Origin: Sphingobacterium sp.
GTDB taxonomy: Bacteria > Bacteroidota > Bacteroidia > Sphingobacteriales > Sphingobacteriaceae
Length of the DNA: 37,493 nt
NCBI GenBank assembly: GCA_031277715.1
Contig: JAITLW010000049.1
Span: 1-37,493 of the forward strand
Direction: 5' to 3'
In this document: piece by piece, positions 14,703 to 23,505 of the stretch
Layout: every line of letters starts with the position of its first letter
Position numbering within the stretch: position 1 is the stretch's first letter
Made by a program: the position numbers and the translations under genes
The notes under the pieces: generated by a model
The model's input: the letters and a program-made list of their open reading frames with translations, nothing else
Told to the model about the DNA's origin: nothing
The model's database searches: none

Positions 14703-16748
14703 ATGCGGTTTTCAGTATCACGGAAAAAGTGGCTTTTAATAGCCTTGGGTGTCCTTATTGTTGTAATCGGTGGGGCGTTCGCTTTTGCAATGTCCAAACG
14801 CGAAGGTTACCTTGATGCCGCAGTCGGGCGAGCGCAGGCGAAGCTGAAAAAAGACTATCAAATCGATTTTAAGGTAGATAGTTATCGATTTGATGGCTTG
14901 GCTACGGTTGTTTTCGACGGTGTTACAGTCGTGCCTACCGGTCGGGATACGCTGGCTGCGATGGATCATCTTGGGGTCAGTATTCGGATATGGCCTTTGT
15001 TATTTGGAGATGTCAAGATAGGTCGCTTTGATCTGGATCACGGGAAGGTTTCTTTTGTAAAGCGAGATACGTTGAGCAATTATGATTTTCTCTTCCGTAA
15101 AAAGGAGAAAGATTCGACGGCGATAGAAGAGCCCAATGAGCGCAACTTCGCAGAATGGGCTCAGCGGCTTGCTAAGCAGATATTTTCTAAGGTACCTAGC
15201 AATATGCGGATGAATGATTTTGAGATCTCGTACCGCGACAGTTTGTTGCACCAGCGTATACGGGTGCCCCAAGCTATTATTGATGATGGAGATTTTGAAA
15301 CGAGTCTTTTTCTCAATGATCACGATGCAGAATGGCGCTTGAAAGGATATGTGGATGGAGACAGACAAAAACTGAAAGTTGAGGTCTCCTCCAAGGAGAA
15401 GAATACAGAGTTGCCTTTTTTGAGAGGGAAGTATGGGTTAGGAGTCAGTTTTGACCGATTGGTTTTTGATCTTACGGGAGTCCGTAAAGTAGAAAAAGAT
15501 TTGTTGCATGTGACCGGGGCGGTCGAATACGATAACCTGGTTGTAAAGCACAGAAGGCTGTCCGATGAAGCTGTCATATTGCCACATGGCTTGGCAACGG
15601 GTGGAATAGCCATAGCTAATGATTACCTGGCTCTGACTGATAATTCTAAAATAACAGTTAAAGAGTTCTCTATTTCTCCCAAAGCTAGGTTTACGATCAA
15701 GCCCCATAAAAAAATTGAGCTGTCTTTAAGAACTGGACCATTTACGGCACAGAATTTTTTCGATGCTATCCCACGCGGATTATTTGAAAGTCTGGAAGGT
15801 ATAGAAGTCGCGGGGCAGGTGGATTACAACTTAGACTTTGCGGTTGAGTTGGACAACCCGGACAATATAATGTTCAAGTCATCGATTGACGATACCGACC
15901 TGAAGGTGCTGAGCTGGGGAAAGGCGAAGGTCGATTCACTCAATTTTCCCTTTGAATATGATGCTTATGATGATACTACACTTGTAAGACATATTGTGGT
16001 CGGACCAAGTAATCCCAATTTCACTCCCTTGGCACAGATTCCCTATGTGCTGAAGACAACTGTACGTAATACCGAGGATCCTTTTTTCTACACGCATAAT
16101 GGTTTTGAAGAAGAAGCTTTCAAGCTGTCTATCCGTACGAATATCAAAGAACGGAAATTTAAGCGCGGCGCCAGTACGCTCTCTATGCAATTGGTGAAAA
16201 ACGTATTTTTGAACCGTAAGAAAACCATGACCCGGAAATTTGAAGAGATTCTGCTGGTGTGGCTAATGGAGGCATCCGGCCAAGTCAGTAAGGATCGGTT
16301 GTTCGAAATTTACTTGAACGTAATAGAATGGGGTAAAGATGTGTACGGTATTGCGGAAGCTTCTCAATACTATTTTAAAAAGCGTCCTCAGGAACTCAAT
16401 CTGGGAGAGAGTCTGTTCTTGTCCAGCATCGTACCTCGACCTAAGACAGGGCTGACTTCATTCGACTATACTGGACATCTTAAACCTTGGGTGCAGCGTC
16501 ATTTTAATACCTATGGATCTATTATGACCAAAGTTGGGGATCTGAAAGAGGTGAATGTACCGGCCAATTATGGTTTCTATGACGTCGTATTACAGCCCGG
16601 CTTACGTCCGCCAGCTCCCTTGATAAGGGATACCGTGGCGCTGGATGTTGTCGACGAACATGAACGTCTGATCGAAGAAATGGAACGAGAGGAGACAGAG
16701 AAGAAATCTATCCTTGAGAAATTATTTAACAAAGAAAAAAAGAACTAA
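14703..16748 (+). CDS. GT51 peptidoglycan transglycosylase with long AsmA-like N-terminus
   Basis: A 681-residue inner-membrane protein. A single N-terminal transmembrane helix (about residues 9-31) is followed by roughly 400 residues of repetitive beta-strand sequence resembling AsmA/DUF-type periplasmic domains. A glycosyltransferase 51 domain then runs from about residue 440. GT51 landmarks are the catalytic-Glu motif TEDPFFYTHNGF (Glu458), RGASTLSMQLVKN (from about 488), RKFEEILLVWLME, and LNVIEWGKDVYGIAEASQYYF. No transpeptidase domain follows, so it should polymerise glycan strands from lipid II without cross-linking. The combination of a large AsmA-like region with GT51 departs from the short monofunctional MtgA form. 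hpt starts 5 nt after its stop, implying co-transcription. Confidence 0.88.
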   Translation: MRFSVSRKKWLLIALGVLIVVIGGAFAFAMSKREGYLDAAVGRAQAKLKKDYQIDFKVDSYRFDGLATVVFDGVTVVPTGRDTLAAMDHLGVSIRIWPLLFGDVKIGRFDLDHGKVSFVKRDTLSNYDFLFRKKEKDSTAIEEPNERNFAEWAQRLAKQIFSKVPSNMRMNDFEISYRDSLLHQRIRVPQAIIDDGDFETSLFLNDHDAEWRLKGYVDGDRQKLKVEVSSKEKNTELPFLRGKYGLGVSFDRLVFDLTGVRKVEKDLLHVTGAVEYDNLVVKHRRLSDEAVILPHGLATGGIAIANDYLALTDNSKITVKEFSISPKARFTIKPHKKIELSLRTGPFTAQNFFDAIPRGLFESLEGIEVAGQVDYNLDFAVELDNPDNIMFKSSIDDTDLKVLSWGKAKVDSLNFPFEYDAYDDTTLVRHIVVGPSNPNFTPLAQIPYVLKTTVRNTEDPFFYTHNGFEEEAFKLSIRTNIKERKFKRGASTLSMQLVKNVFLNRKKTMTRKFEEILLVWLMEASGQVSKDRLFEIYLNVIEWGKDVYGIAEASQYYFKKRPQELNLGESLFLSSIVPRPKTGLTSFDYTGHLKPWVQRHFNTYGSIMTKVGDLKEVNVPANYGFYDVVLQPGLRPPAPLIRDTVALDVVDEHERLIEEMEREETEKKSILEKLFNKEKKN

Positions 16749-16753
16749 AGAAG

Positions 16754-17299
16754 ATGCGTACGATTGAGATTGATAATTTGAAGTTTGAGCCTTTTATCGA
16801 ATATGATGAAATAAAAAAGAGGATTCGGTTGATTGGTATAGATATCAATGTGCAATACGCAGACAAGCATCCTGTCTTCATCGGCGTACTGAATGGCTCT
16901 TTTATGTTTATGGCCGATTTGATGAAGCAGGTGCATATTCCCTGTGAGATGTCCTTTGTTAAATTGGCTTCTTACGCAGGTACAGCACAGGGTAACATAC
17001 ACGAGTTAATAGGTGTTGGGATGGATTTGACGGGACGCGATATCGTTATTGTGGAGGACGTGGTTGATTCTGGCCGATCGTTGAAGTATACTATGGAGGC
17101 TTTGGAGAAACTGGGGGTTGGAAGTGTGGCAGTTTGTACTTTGTTGCTTAAACCTGCATGTCTGCAGCATGAATTTGATAATATTATGTATGTAGGTTTC
17201 GAGATTGCACCAGAGTTTGTTGTAGGATATGGATTGGATTATAACGGGCAGTGCCGAAACCTCCCTGATATCTACAAGGAGGTCTCTGGTGGCGCTTAG
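16754..17299 (+). CDS. hpt: Hypoxanthine phosphoribosyltransferase
   Basis: A 181-residue type I phosphoribosyltransferase of purine salvage, converting hypoxanthine (and often guanine) plus PRPP to IMP or GMP in the cytoplasm. The PRPP-binding signature IVIVEDVVDSGRSLKYT is present with EDVVDSG at residues 101-107. The flexible-loop region FVKLASYAGTAQG and the purine-site segment FVVGYGLDYNGQCRNLPDI are in the expected order. Length fits the family. It follows the transglycosylase gene by 5 nt, and its stop overlaps by 4 bp the stop of tag on the other strand. Confidence 0.95.
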   Translation: MRTIEIDNLKFEPFIEYDEIKKRIRLIGIDINVQYADKHPVFIGVLNGSFMFMADLMKQVHIPCEMSFVKLASYAGTAQGNIHELIGVGMDLTGRDIVIVEDVVDSGRSLKYTMEALEKLGVGSVAVCTLLLKPACLQHEFDNIMYVGFEIAPEFVVGYGLDYNGQCRNLPDIYKEVSGGA

Positions 17300-17862
17300 C
17301 CTTTAAATTGGCAGGAGTCTAAATGGTCATCGACCATGCCGGTGGCTTGCATGAATGCATAACATATGGTGGTGCCAAAGAATTTGACGCCTCGTTTCTT
17401 AAGATCTTTTGAGAGCGCATCCGATTCGGGGGTGCTGGCCTGTGCGTCCTTCATGGACGGAAGACTATTTTTTATGGGCTCCCCATTTGGCATGAAAGTG
17501 TACAGGTAGTTGTAGAACGAGCCAAATTCCTTCTGTATATCCAGGAAAATCTGTGCGTTGGTCACTGCCGCAGCGACTTTGCCACGATGACGTATGATAG
17601 CCGGATTTTGAACTATGGTGTCGATTTGCTCTTGGGTGTATTTTGCTACTTTAACAGGGTCAAAGTCGGCAAAAAGTTCGCGGTAGCCTTCGCGCTTTCT
17701 CAGTATAGTGATCCAGCTCAATCCCGCCTGAGCAGATTCTAGTAATAAAAATTCGAATAGGATGCGGTCATCAGTTACCTTTTTTCCCCATTCTTTGTCA
17801 TGGTACTCTACATACAGTGGGTCATCCCCGCACCATGGGCATCTATTGATTGTATCGCGCAT
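17296..17862 (-). CDS. tag: DNA-3-methyladenine glycosylase I
   Basis: A 188-residue base-excision repair enzyme that removes 3-methyladenine from alkylated DNA. The N-terminus RCPWCGDDPLYVEYHDKEWG and the stretch LLLESAQAGLSWITILRKR are characteristic of Tag. The zinc-snap ligands appear as an early Cys and His, and as HLDSC (His and Cys, spacing x3) at the C-terminus. GVKFFGTTICYAFMQATGMV precedes that. Length is normal. It is convergent with hpt, sharing 4 bp, so the two transcripts must run into each other with no room for a terminator between them. Confidence 0.95.
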   Translation of the reverse strand: MRDTINRCPWCGDDPLYVEYHDKEWGKKVTDDRILFEFLLLESAQAGLSWITILRKREGYRELFADFDPVKVAKYTQEQIDTIVQNPAIIRHRGKVAAAVTNAQIFLDIQKEFGSFYNYLYTFMPNGEPIKNSLPSMKDAQASTPESDALSKDLKKRGVKFFGTTICYAFMQATGMVDDHLDSCQFKG

Positions 17863-17893
17863 AGAATCGTTTAGTTTTTATTGACAAAAATCC

Positions 17894-17901
17894 TACCTTT
17901 G
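17894..17901 (+). promoter_or_regulatory. Candidate Bacteroidota -7 box (TACCTTTG) before the DUF4271 gene
   Basis: TACCTTTG fits the TAnnTTTG -7 consensus. No good TTTG -33 box sits 19-21 nt upstream (only TTAG at 17871). The ATG follows within 8 nt, so the transcript would have almost no leader. Tentative. Confidence 0.35.
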
Positions 17902-17908
17902 AGCATAC

Positions 17909-18886
17909 ATGGAAACAAAGAATAGGCCACCGCAAATTAGGAAAAAATTGGAATATCTTTTGATGCTATTTGCAGTAGTATTCTCGTTTGCTAGTTCGAG
18001 GGCACAGGTGTCGCCTTTGGCAGATTCATTGCAACGGGCAGCGCAGGATTCGTTGTCTGCTGTACAGGTGAAAAAAGATTCTTTGGCGAGGTTATATGTT
18101 TTTGTGGACAGCAATCGACCTAACCTTTATCTGGATAGTTTACGTAGGCAGATTACCGTAACAGATAACGATTTTGTTTCTTGGATGGAGTTTACCGCTA
18201 GTCTCGATCAGCATAAACAGGCACCTACAATGCAAGCGTTTCAAAAGGTGGACCGCCCTTTATGGATTATTGGTGTGCTGATTTTGTTGTTTTTGGGTAT
18301 AGGCTTGGTGCGGCTGTTTTTTTATTCCAACTTTCAGAATATTATATACGGGTTCTTTAATGATAGGGTACTGGCCCAAATCAGTAAGGAAGATAATGTG
18401 ATGACCTCCTGGCCTTATATATTTTTATATATCATATTTAGTTTTTCCTTAGGGCTATTTATTCTTCTCTACCGCTCTGCGTATAGTCCTATGAGCGAGG
18501 TGACTGCCGCTAATTTTATACAGATATCAGTGCTTGTCGGGGTACTGTTCGTCGCTAAGATATTGATGGTTCGTATTATAGCTATCGTATTTGAGGTTGA
18601 AAGACTCGTTCGGGAATATGTAGCCGTCTTATATTTAGTGTACTTTAACAGTATGTTAATATTAATGCCGTTGTTACTTTTCGTTACCTTTTTTCCTACT
18701 TCCTACTTTAAGATAATATTAATTTTCTTTCTTATTGTGGTGTCTATCTTGTTCTTATACCGCTTTTTACGAACAGCTTATAGTGTTGTGGGAAATCTTA
18801 GGTTTTCAATCTTTTATTTAATTCTGTATCTTTGCAGCTTAGAAATTGCACCGATTTTAATATTAGTGAAAACACTAAACAATTAA
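17909..18886 (+). CDS. DUF4271 integral membrane protein
   Basis: A 325-residue membrane protein. It has an N-terminal signal sequence (hydrophobic residues 17-28, cleavage near SSRAQ) and a periplasmic stretch of about 85 residues. Several transmembrane helices follow from residue 113 to the end, with motifs such as LGIGLVRLFFYSNFQNI and VGVLFVAKILMVRIIAIVFE. The architecture and position just before hemD match DUF4271 (PF14093), a Bacteroidota-restricted family whose gene is commonly next to hemD; this is recalled knowledge. Function is unknown. It is 12 nt from hemD, so they are probably co-transcribed, though a promoter-like box inside its 3' end may also serve hemD. Confidence 0.8.
   Translation: METKNRPPQIRKKLEYLLMLFAVVFSFASSRAQVSPLADSLQRAAQDSLSAVQVKKDSLARLYVFVDSNRPNLYLDSLRRQITVTDNDFVSWMEFTASLDQHKQAPTMQAFQKVDRPLWIIGVLILLFLGIGLVRLFFYSNFQNIIYGFFNDRVLAQISKEDNVMTSWPYIFLYIIFSFSLGLFILLYRSAYSPMSEVTAANFIQISVLVGVLFVAKILMVRIIAIVFEVERLVREYVAVLYLVYFNSMLILMPLLLFVTFFPTSYFKIILIFFLIVVSILFLYRFLRTAYSVVGNLRFSIFYLILYLCSLEIAPILILVKTLNN
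18827..18834 (+). promoter_or_regulatory. Candidate internal -7 box (TATCTTTG) for hemD
   Basis: TATCTTTG, followed by CAG, lies about 65 nt before the hemD start, inside the 3' end of the DUF4271 gene. It matches the TAnnTTTG consensus well, but the -33 region 19-21 nt upstream has no clear TTTG. Confidence 0.4.
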
Positions 18887-18898
18887 AGATAGAATTTT

Positions 18899-19666
18899 AT
18901 GCAGATCGACGTTGCGAGAGCAAAAAAAGTAAAAAGTGTGTTGGTTACTTTACCAAAACCTGAGAATGATAAGTCACCTTATTTTACGTTAGCGGAAAAG
19001 TATAATCTAAAATTGGATTTTCGTGGTTTTATTCATGTAGAGGGAGTTCCTGCTAGAGATATTAGAAAAGATCGTATAAATTTTTCTGACTTTTCTGCAG
19101 TGATATTTACGAGTAAAAACGCAGTAGACCATTTCTTTAGAGTATGTGAAGAGATGCGTTTTGAAGTTTCGGCAGAGTTGAAATATTTTTGTATCTCTGA
19201 GGCAATTGCACTTTACTTGCAGAAGTATATTCAATACAGAAAGCGTAAGATATTCTTTGGAAAGCAAACCGCCAAAGATTTGGAAGAAGTCCTGAAAAAG
19301 CACAGTAAAGAGAAGTTTTTATTCCCTTGTTCGGACGTAGCTAATGAGGAGACTCAAAAATGGCTTCAGGACAATGGCTATGATTTTACGCCAGCAGTTT
19401 TATTCAAGACTGTGATCAGTGATATCGCCGATCTGAAGGATGTGTTTTATGATGTTATTGTCTTCTTTAGCCCTTCTAGCGTGCAGTCTCTTTATGAGAA
19501 TTTTCCGGACTTTGTGCAAAACAATACCCGCATAGCGGCGTTTGGTACAAGTACGCAACAGGCTTTGTTGGAGAAAGGATTGTTGTTGGATATCCCAGCA
19601 CCTACACCTAGCGCACCGAGTATGACGATGGCGGTAGAGCAGTATATCAAACAGGTCAATAAGTAG
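18899..19666 (+). CDS. hemD: Uroporphyrinogen-III synthase
   Basis: A 255-residue HemD-family protein that closes and isomerises hydroxymethylbilane to uroporphyrinogen III in tetrapyrrole synthesis. Sequence identity is low in this family, but the landmarks are present: FSAVIFTSKNAVDHFFR (about residues 61-77), a Ser/Pro-rich turn in VIVFFSPSSVQSLYENF (about 186-202), and RIAAFGTSTQQALLEKGL (about 209-226) near the C-terminus. Two alternating Rossmann-like halves are consistent with the fold. It follows the DUF4271 gene by 12 nt, a linkage common in Bacteroidota. A small hairpin lies about 100 nt downstream. Confidence 0.85.
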   Translation: MQIDVARAKKVKSVLVTLPKPENDKSPYFTLAEKYNLKLDFRGFIHVEGVPARDIRKDRINFSDFSAVIFTSKNAVDHFFRVCEEMRFEVSAELKYFCISEAIALYLQKYIQYRKRKIFFGKQTAKDLEEVLKKHSKEKFLFPCSDVANEETQKWLQDNGYDFTPAVLFKTVISDIADLKDVFYDVIVFFSPSSVQSLYENFPDFVQNNTRIAAFGTSTQQALLEKGLLLDIPAPTPSAPSMTMAVEQYIKQVNK

Positions 19667-19769
19667 TACATTTATCAGATTCAGGGGTATCGTTAAAAAG
19701 TGTTAAAAAAGAGTTTCTGCGATTTTTTTTACTTTTTTTTGAAGATTCTTGATTGAATAACATAATTAA

Positions 19770-19785
19770 CACCTATTTTTAGGTG
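19770..19785 (+). terminator. Short hairpin between hemD and gldK
   Basis: CACCTA and TAGGTG enclose a TTTT loop, and CTTCTTTTG follows. It is the only terminator-like structure in the 259-nt gap. The rest of the gap is T-rich with no clear TAnnTTTG box for gldK. Confidence 0.45.
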
Positions 19786-19925
19786 CTTCTTTTGCTGATT
19801 GAGGTTGGGGAAGTTTTTTTTTCTTGGAGTTTTTGTCTTGAGATGTCGAAAATGGACTTTTTGGTTAGCTTTTTGATGGTTGATATGGAGGCTCTTAGAG
19901 AAGTTTTAGCTTAGATTATTAGTTT

Positions 19926-21224
19926 ATGAAATTTAATCGTTACAGATTGTCTTATGGTTTTCTATGCGCACTGATAGCGGTAGCTGCATTGGGATGTAAA
20001 GGACCAAGTAATACAGGTGAGCTAGTAGGCGTACGATTGGATAAGTTGAAAGCGAATAAAACACCGCATGGGATGGTTCTTATTCCAGGTGGTACTTTTA
20101 TCATGGGACAGTCGGACGAAGATATTGGATTTTCGCAAACAGCTCAGAACCGCCAGGTGACTATCGCTCCTTTTTATATGGACGATACTGAAATATCCAA
20201 TAGTGAATATCGTCAGTTTGTATACTGGGTAAGGGATTCCATTCTGATTCACAATTTCTTGGGAGATGACTCTTATTTCATTGCAACCGATGATGGTAGT
20301 GGTGAGCGTTTCATTGATTGGGATAAGGTCAACAAACAGTCTCCTTGGAAGACGGGAGACAAAGATAAACGTGAGCGTCTGGGCAGCATGTACTATCAAG
20401 GGGAGGACCGTGTCTTTGGTCGTAACGAATTGGACGTACGTCTTTTGAAATATCACTTCGAGTGGTATGACCAGCAGGCAGCTGTACGTGGAAAGAATGA
20501 TCCTTCTAAAAGGCGGTCCGATTTTATTATGCGTGATACGATGTTGATTTATCCAGATACTACGGTATGGCTTGCTGATTTTAGTTATGCAGCCAACGAA
20601 CCTATGGTCAATGGTTATTTTTCACATCCTTCATTTGATGATTATCCCGTTGTAGGTGTGACATGGCGCCAAGCACAGGCTTTTAATTCCTGGCGGACAC
20701 AACTCTTTAACAACCAGGCTGCAAAGAACCGTGTGCAACCGCGATTCGACTATCAGTTGCCTTCAGAGGCAGAATGGGAGTACGCAGCTAGAGGCGGTAA
20801 AGTAGGTACACAATACCCTTGGGGAGGACCTACGGCAAGGAATGCAAGAGGTTGTCTAATGGCCAACTTTAAACCGGGACGAGGTAACTACATCGATGAT
20901 GGTGTTGCTTATACTGCGCCTGTATATTCCTATTGGCCTAATGATTTCGGCCTTTATAACATGGCTGGTAATGTGGCCGAATGGACGCAGTCCAGCTATA
21001 ATGAATCCGCATATTCGTTCGTACATGATATGAATCCTACCTATAGTTACAATGCAAAAGCATCCGATCATGAGACGATGAAGCGCAAGGTAATCCGTGG
21101 AGGATCATGGAAAGATGTCGGTTTTTTCTTACAGAATGGAACTAGACAGTACGAATACCAGGATACGGCAAAATCGTATATCGGCTTTAGATCGGTGACG
21201 AGGTATCCGGGAGTAGCATATTAA
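19926..21224 (+). CDS. gldK: T9SS outer-membrane ring lipoprotein GldK/PorK
   Basis: A 432-residue lipoprotein (lipobox ALGC, Cys24) that, with GldN, forms the periplasmic ring of the type IX secretion system under the outer membrane. The body is a formylglycine-generating-enzyme-like (FGE-sulfatase/SUMF1) domain: HGMVLIPGGTFIMGQSDED near residues 48-66, YQLPSEAEWEYAARGG, NMAGNVAEWTQSSY, and KVIRGGSWKD close to the end. In GldK this fold is structural rather than enzymatic (family knowledge). It heads the gldKLMN cluster, with gldL 51 nt downstream. No clear promoter box was found upstream. Confidence 0.95.
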   Translation: MKFNRYRLSYGFLCALIAVAALGCKGPSNTGELVGVRLDKLKANKTPHGMVLIPGGTFIMGQSDEDIGFSQTAQNRQVTIAPFYMDDTEISNSEYRQFVYWVRDSILIHNFLGDDSYFIATDDGSGERFIDWDKVNKQSPWKTGDKDKRERLGSMYYQGEDRVFGRNELDVRLLKYHFEWYDQQAAVRGKNDPSKRRSDFIMRDTMLIYPDTTVWLADFSYAANEPMVNGYFSHPSFDDYPVVGVTWRQAQAFNSWRTQLFNNQAAKNRVQPRFDYQLPSEAEWEYAARGGKVGTQYPWGGPTARNARGCLMANFKPGRGNYIDDGVAYTAPVYSYWPNDFGLYNMAGNVAEWTQSSYNESAYSFVHDMNPTYSYNAKASDHETMKRKVIRGGSWKDVGFFLQNGTRQYEYQDTAKSYIGFRSVTRYPGVAY

Positions 21225-21275
21225 AAAAACAGAGTCAAGAATATTAATAACGCATTGTAAATTAGCATTAGTCAC

Positions 21276-21917
21276 ATGGCACGCAAAAAGAAATTTGGTT
21301 TCGGTATCAACACGCTTATCAACTGGGGAGCGACTGTAGTTATTATCGGTTTGATGTTTAAGATTCTTCACTTCAAAGGTGGAGAGTGGATGATCGGTAT
21401 TGGTCTGGCAGTTGAGGCTTTGTTGTTCTTTATTATGGGATTCATGGCGGGAGAGAAGGACGTGGATTGGACTCGTGTATACCCTGAGCTGGATGAAGAT
21501 TTTAACGGTGAGCTTCCTAAGCGTAGCGCGGTAGCAGCTGTTGCACAGCCTGTGGCAGTAGGTAACACTGCGGCCTTAGATAAATTATTACAGGACGCAA
21601 AGATTGATGAGAATTTAATCGGAAATCTAGGGGATGGCCTGCGTACATTTGGTGATAAGGTAGCGGCTATTTCTAAAGTTGCTGACACAGCGACTGCTAC
21701 GAATCAGTTTGCAGACAAGTTGAATGCCGCTTCTACAGGGGCTTCACAGCTTAGCCATGCTTTTGAGCGCGCAGCAGCAGATTTACAGACCTTTAATGAG
21801 GCTTCTGGTGATATGCAACAATTTAAAGAGCAAGTAAGTACTTTTAATAAAAACTTGACATCATTGAATGCCATTTATGGTAATATGTTGTCGGCAATGA
21901 ATGCTAATCGTTCCTAA
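21276..21917 (+). CDS. gldL: T9SS inner-membrane motor protein GldL/PorL
   Basis: A 213-residue protein. Two adjacent transmembrane helices near the N-terminus (about residues 9-25 and 33-54, joined by HFKGGEW) and a long helical cytoplasmic tail are the GldL design. GldL with GldM forms the proton-driven motor that powers type IX secretion and gliding. The conserved acidic residue in helix 2 can be seen in LAVEALLFFIMG. The tail is Ala/Gln-rich and probably coiled-coil. Its length is slightly below that of some homologues. It sits between gldK and gldM with short gaps of 51 and 45 nt. Confidence 0.95.
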   Translation: MARKKKFGFGINTLINWGATVVIIGLMFKILHFKGGEWMIGIGLAVEALLFFIMGFMAGEKDVDWTRVYPELDEDFNGELPKRSAVAAVAQPVAVGNTAALDKLLQDAKIDENLIGNLGDGLRTFGDKVAAISKVADTATATNQFADKLNAASTGASQLSHAFERAAADLQTFNEASGDMQQFKEQVSTFNKNLTSLNAIYGNMLSAMNANRS

Positions 21918-21962
21918 GTAGAACTTTAATTGAACAATAGATTTTAAGGAAAATTAGAGACT

Positions 21963-23486
21963 ATGGCAGGAAATAAGGAAACACCTAGACAGCGGATGAT
22001 CGGAATCCTATATCTAGTGCTACTGGGTTTAGTAGCGCTAAATGTATCGGATTCTATCCTAGACGCTTTTAGAAACCTAGGGAATAGTTTAAATACATCA
22101 ACTCAGAATACACAGGCTGGTATTGATAATATGTTTTTAGCCTTTCGGGAGACCAAAATGAAGGAAAATCCTGAACGTGCACAACCGCTATTGACCAAAG
22201 CCGAGGAAGCTCAAAAGTTGGTTGGTCAATTGACTGCTAAGCTTACTGAGTATAATCAAACATTATCCGGAGAAGGCGGTGGTATGGACGAAGAGACTGG
22301 TGATGTTAAGTTCCGTAGCAGTACAGATATATCTGCTCGATTGATGATCAATGAGGGAAGAGGTAAACAGTTACGCGATTTAATCAATAAGACATCCGAC
22401 GAGTTAAAAAAACTGACTAATAATGAAGTGAGTTTTGCCTTATCGGCAGAGGATCCGGCTCCTAGAGGAGGGGTTAAGAAAAGCTGGGAAGATGTTAATT
22501 TTGGCGACGGTATTCCGTTGACTGCCGCGATTACAGCTCTGGATAAAATAAATGCAGATGCGAAAAATGCGGAGTCTGCTGTGGTCAAACACATCTTCGG
22601 TAAGATGGATCAGGCGGTGGTTAATCTTGATAAATTTGCAGCCGTAGCTGTAGCACCAACATCCTATTTAATCGCTGGACAGCCTTACACTGCTAAGGTA
22701 TTCCTTACCGCTTATGATTCTAAATCAAGTCCTCAGATTTCGGTCAATGGATCTTCTATACCTGTTGTGGATGGACAAGGAACATATTCACTTACTCCGG
22801 GTGTGGGTACACATACTTGGCGTGGATCTATTCGCGTACAGCAAACCGATGGAACGGTGAAAACTTATGAAACCGAACCAATGACTTTTCAGGTTTCTAA
22901 ACCTTCGGCAGTGGTGTCTCCTGATGCAATGAATGTATTGTATATCGGTGTCGACAACCCTATTTCAATTTCTGCGCCAGGCGTACCTGTCGAGAGCTTG
23001 AAGGTGTCGGGATCTGGAGTGAATTTGACCGCAAAGGGAGATGCTAAGTATATTGCACGGGTTTCTTCTCCGGGAGATGTCTCGTTAGCGGTAACAGCTA
23101 CTGTAGATGGAAAGACGCAAAACCTGGGAACTTCTAAGTTTCGTGTGAAACGTATACCAAAACCAACGGCTCGTGTCGGAGGGAAAACAGGAGGACGTAT
23201 CTCTGCTTCGCAATTGCGTGGACAGACGGTGGTGTCAGCTTCGTTGGATAATTTTGATTTCGATGCTAAATTTAAGGTGACTAAATTCAGTATGTATATA
23301 GCTATACCTCGAGTAGATCCTATCGGACCTTATTCTGCGTCTGGCAATGATTTCAGTGCACAGATGAAAACAGGGTTGAGTGGGATTAAAGCAGGTTCGG
23401 TTGTAATGATTTATGATATTGTAGGAGTCGGACCTGATGGTGTGGCACAAAACTTGGAGCCAATTACTTTCCAGGTTACAAATTAA
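21963..23486 (+). CDS. gldM: T9SS motor/periplasmic shaft protein GldM/PorM
   Basis: A 507-residue inner-membrane protein with one N-terminal transmembrane helix (about residues 13-33, RMIGILYLVLLGLVALNVS). A helical segment rich in Glu and Lys follows. A series of beta-sandwich domains then fills the periplasmic part (AAVAVAPTSYLIAGQPYTA; SPDAMNVLYIGVDNPISIS; and a terminal domain beginning near RVKRIPKPTARVGGK). In the family GldM dimers span the periplasm and connect the GldL motor to the GldK/GldN ring. Length and domain order are normal. gldN starts 19 nt later. Confidence 0.95.
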   Translation: MAGNKETPRQRMIGILYLVLLGLVALNVSDSILDAFRNLGNSLNTSTQNTQAGIDNMFLAFRETKMKENPERAQPLLTKAEEAQKLVGQLTAKLTEYNQTLSGEGGGMDEETGDVKFRSSTDISARLMINEGRGKQLRDLINKTSDELKKLTNNEVSFALSAEDPAPRGGVKKSWEDVNFGDGIPLTAAITALDKINADAKNAESAVVKHIFGKMDQAVVNLDKFAAVAVAPTSYLIAGQPYTAKVFLTAYDSKSSPQISVNGSSIPVVDGQGTYSLTPGVGTHTWRGSIRVQQTDGTVKTYETEPMTFQVSKPSAVVSPDAMNVLYIGVDNPISISAPGVPVESLKVSGSGVNLTAKGDAKYIARVSSPGDVSLAVTATVDGKTQNLGTSKFRVKRIPKPTARVGGKTGGRISASQLRGQTVVSASLDNFDFDAKFKVTKFSMYIAIPRVDPIGPYSASGNDFSAQMKTGLSGIKAGSVVMIYDIVGVGPDGVAQNLEPITFQVTN

Positions 23487-23505
23487 GAGCATAATAAGTA
23501 TTATT

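Noticed and set aside
21368..21688. Minus-strand ORF inside gldL
   Set aside because: Ala/Ser/Pro-rich shadow of the biased gldL codons.
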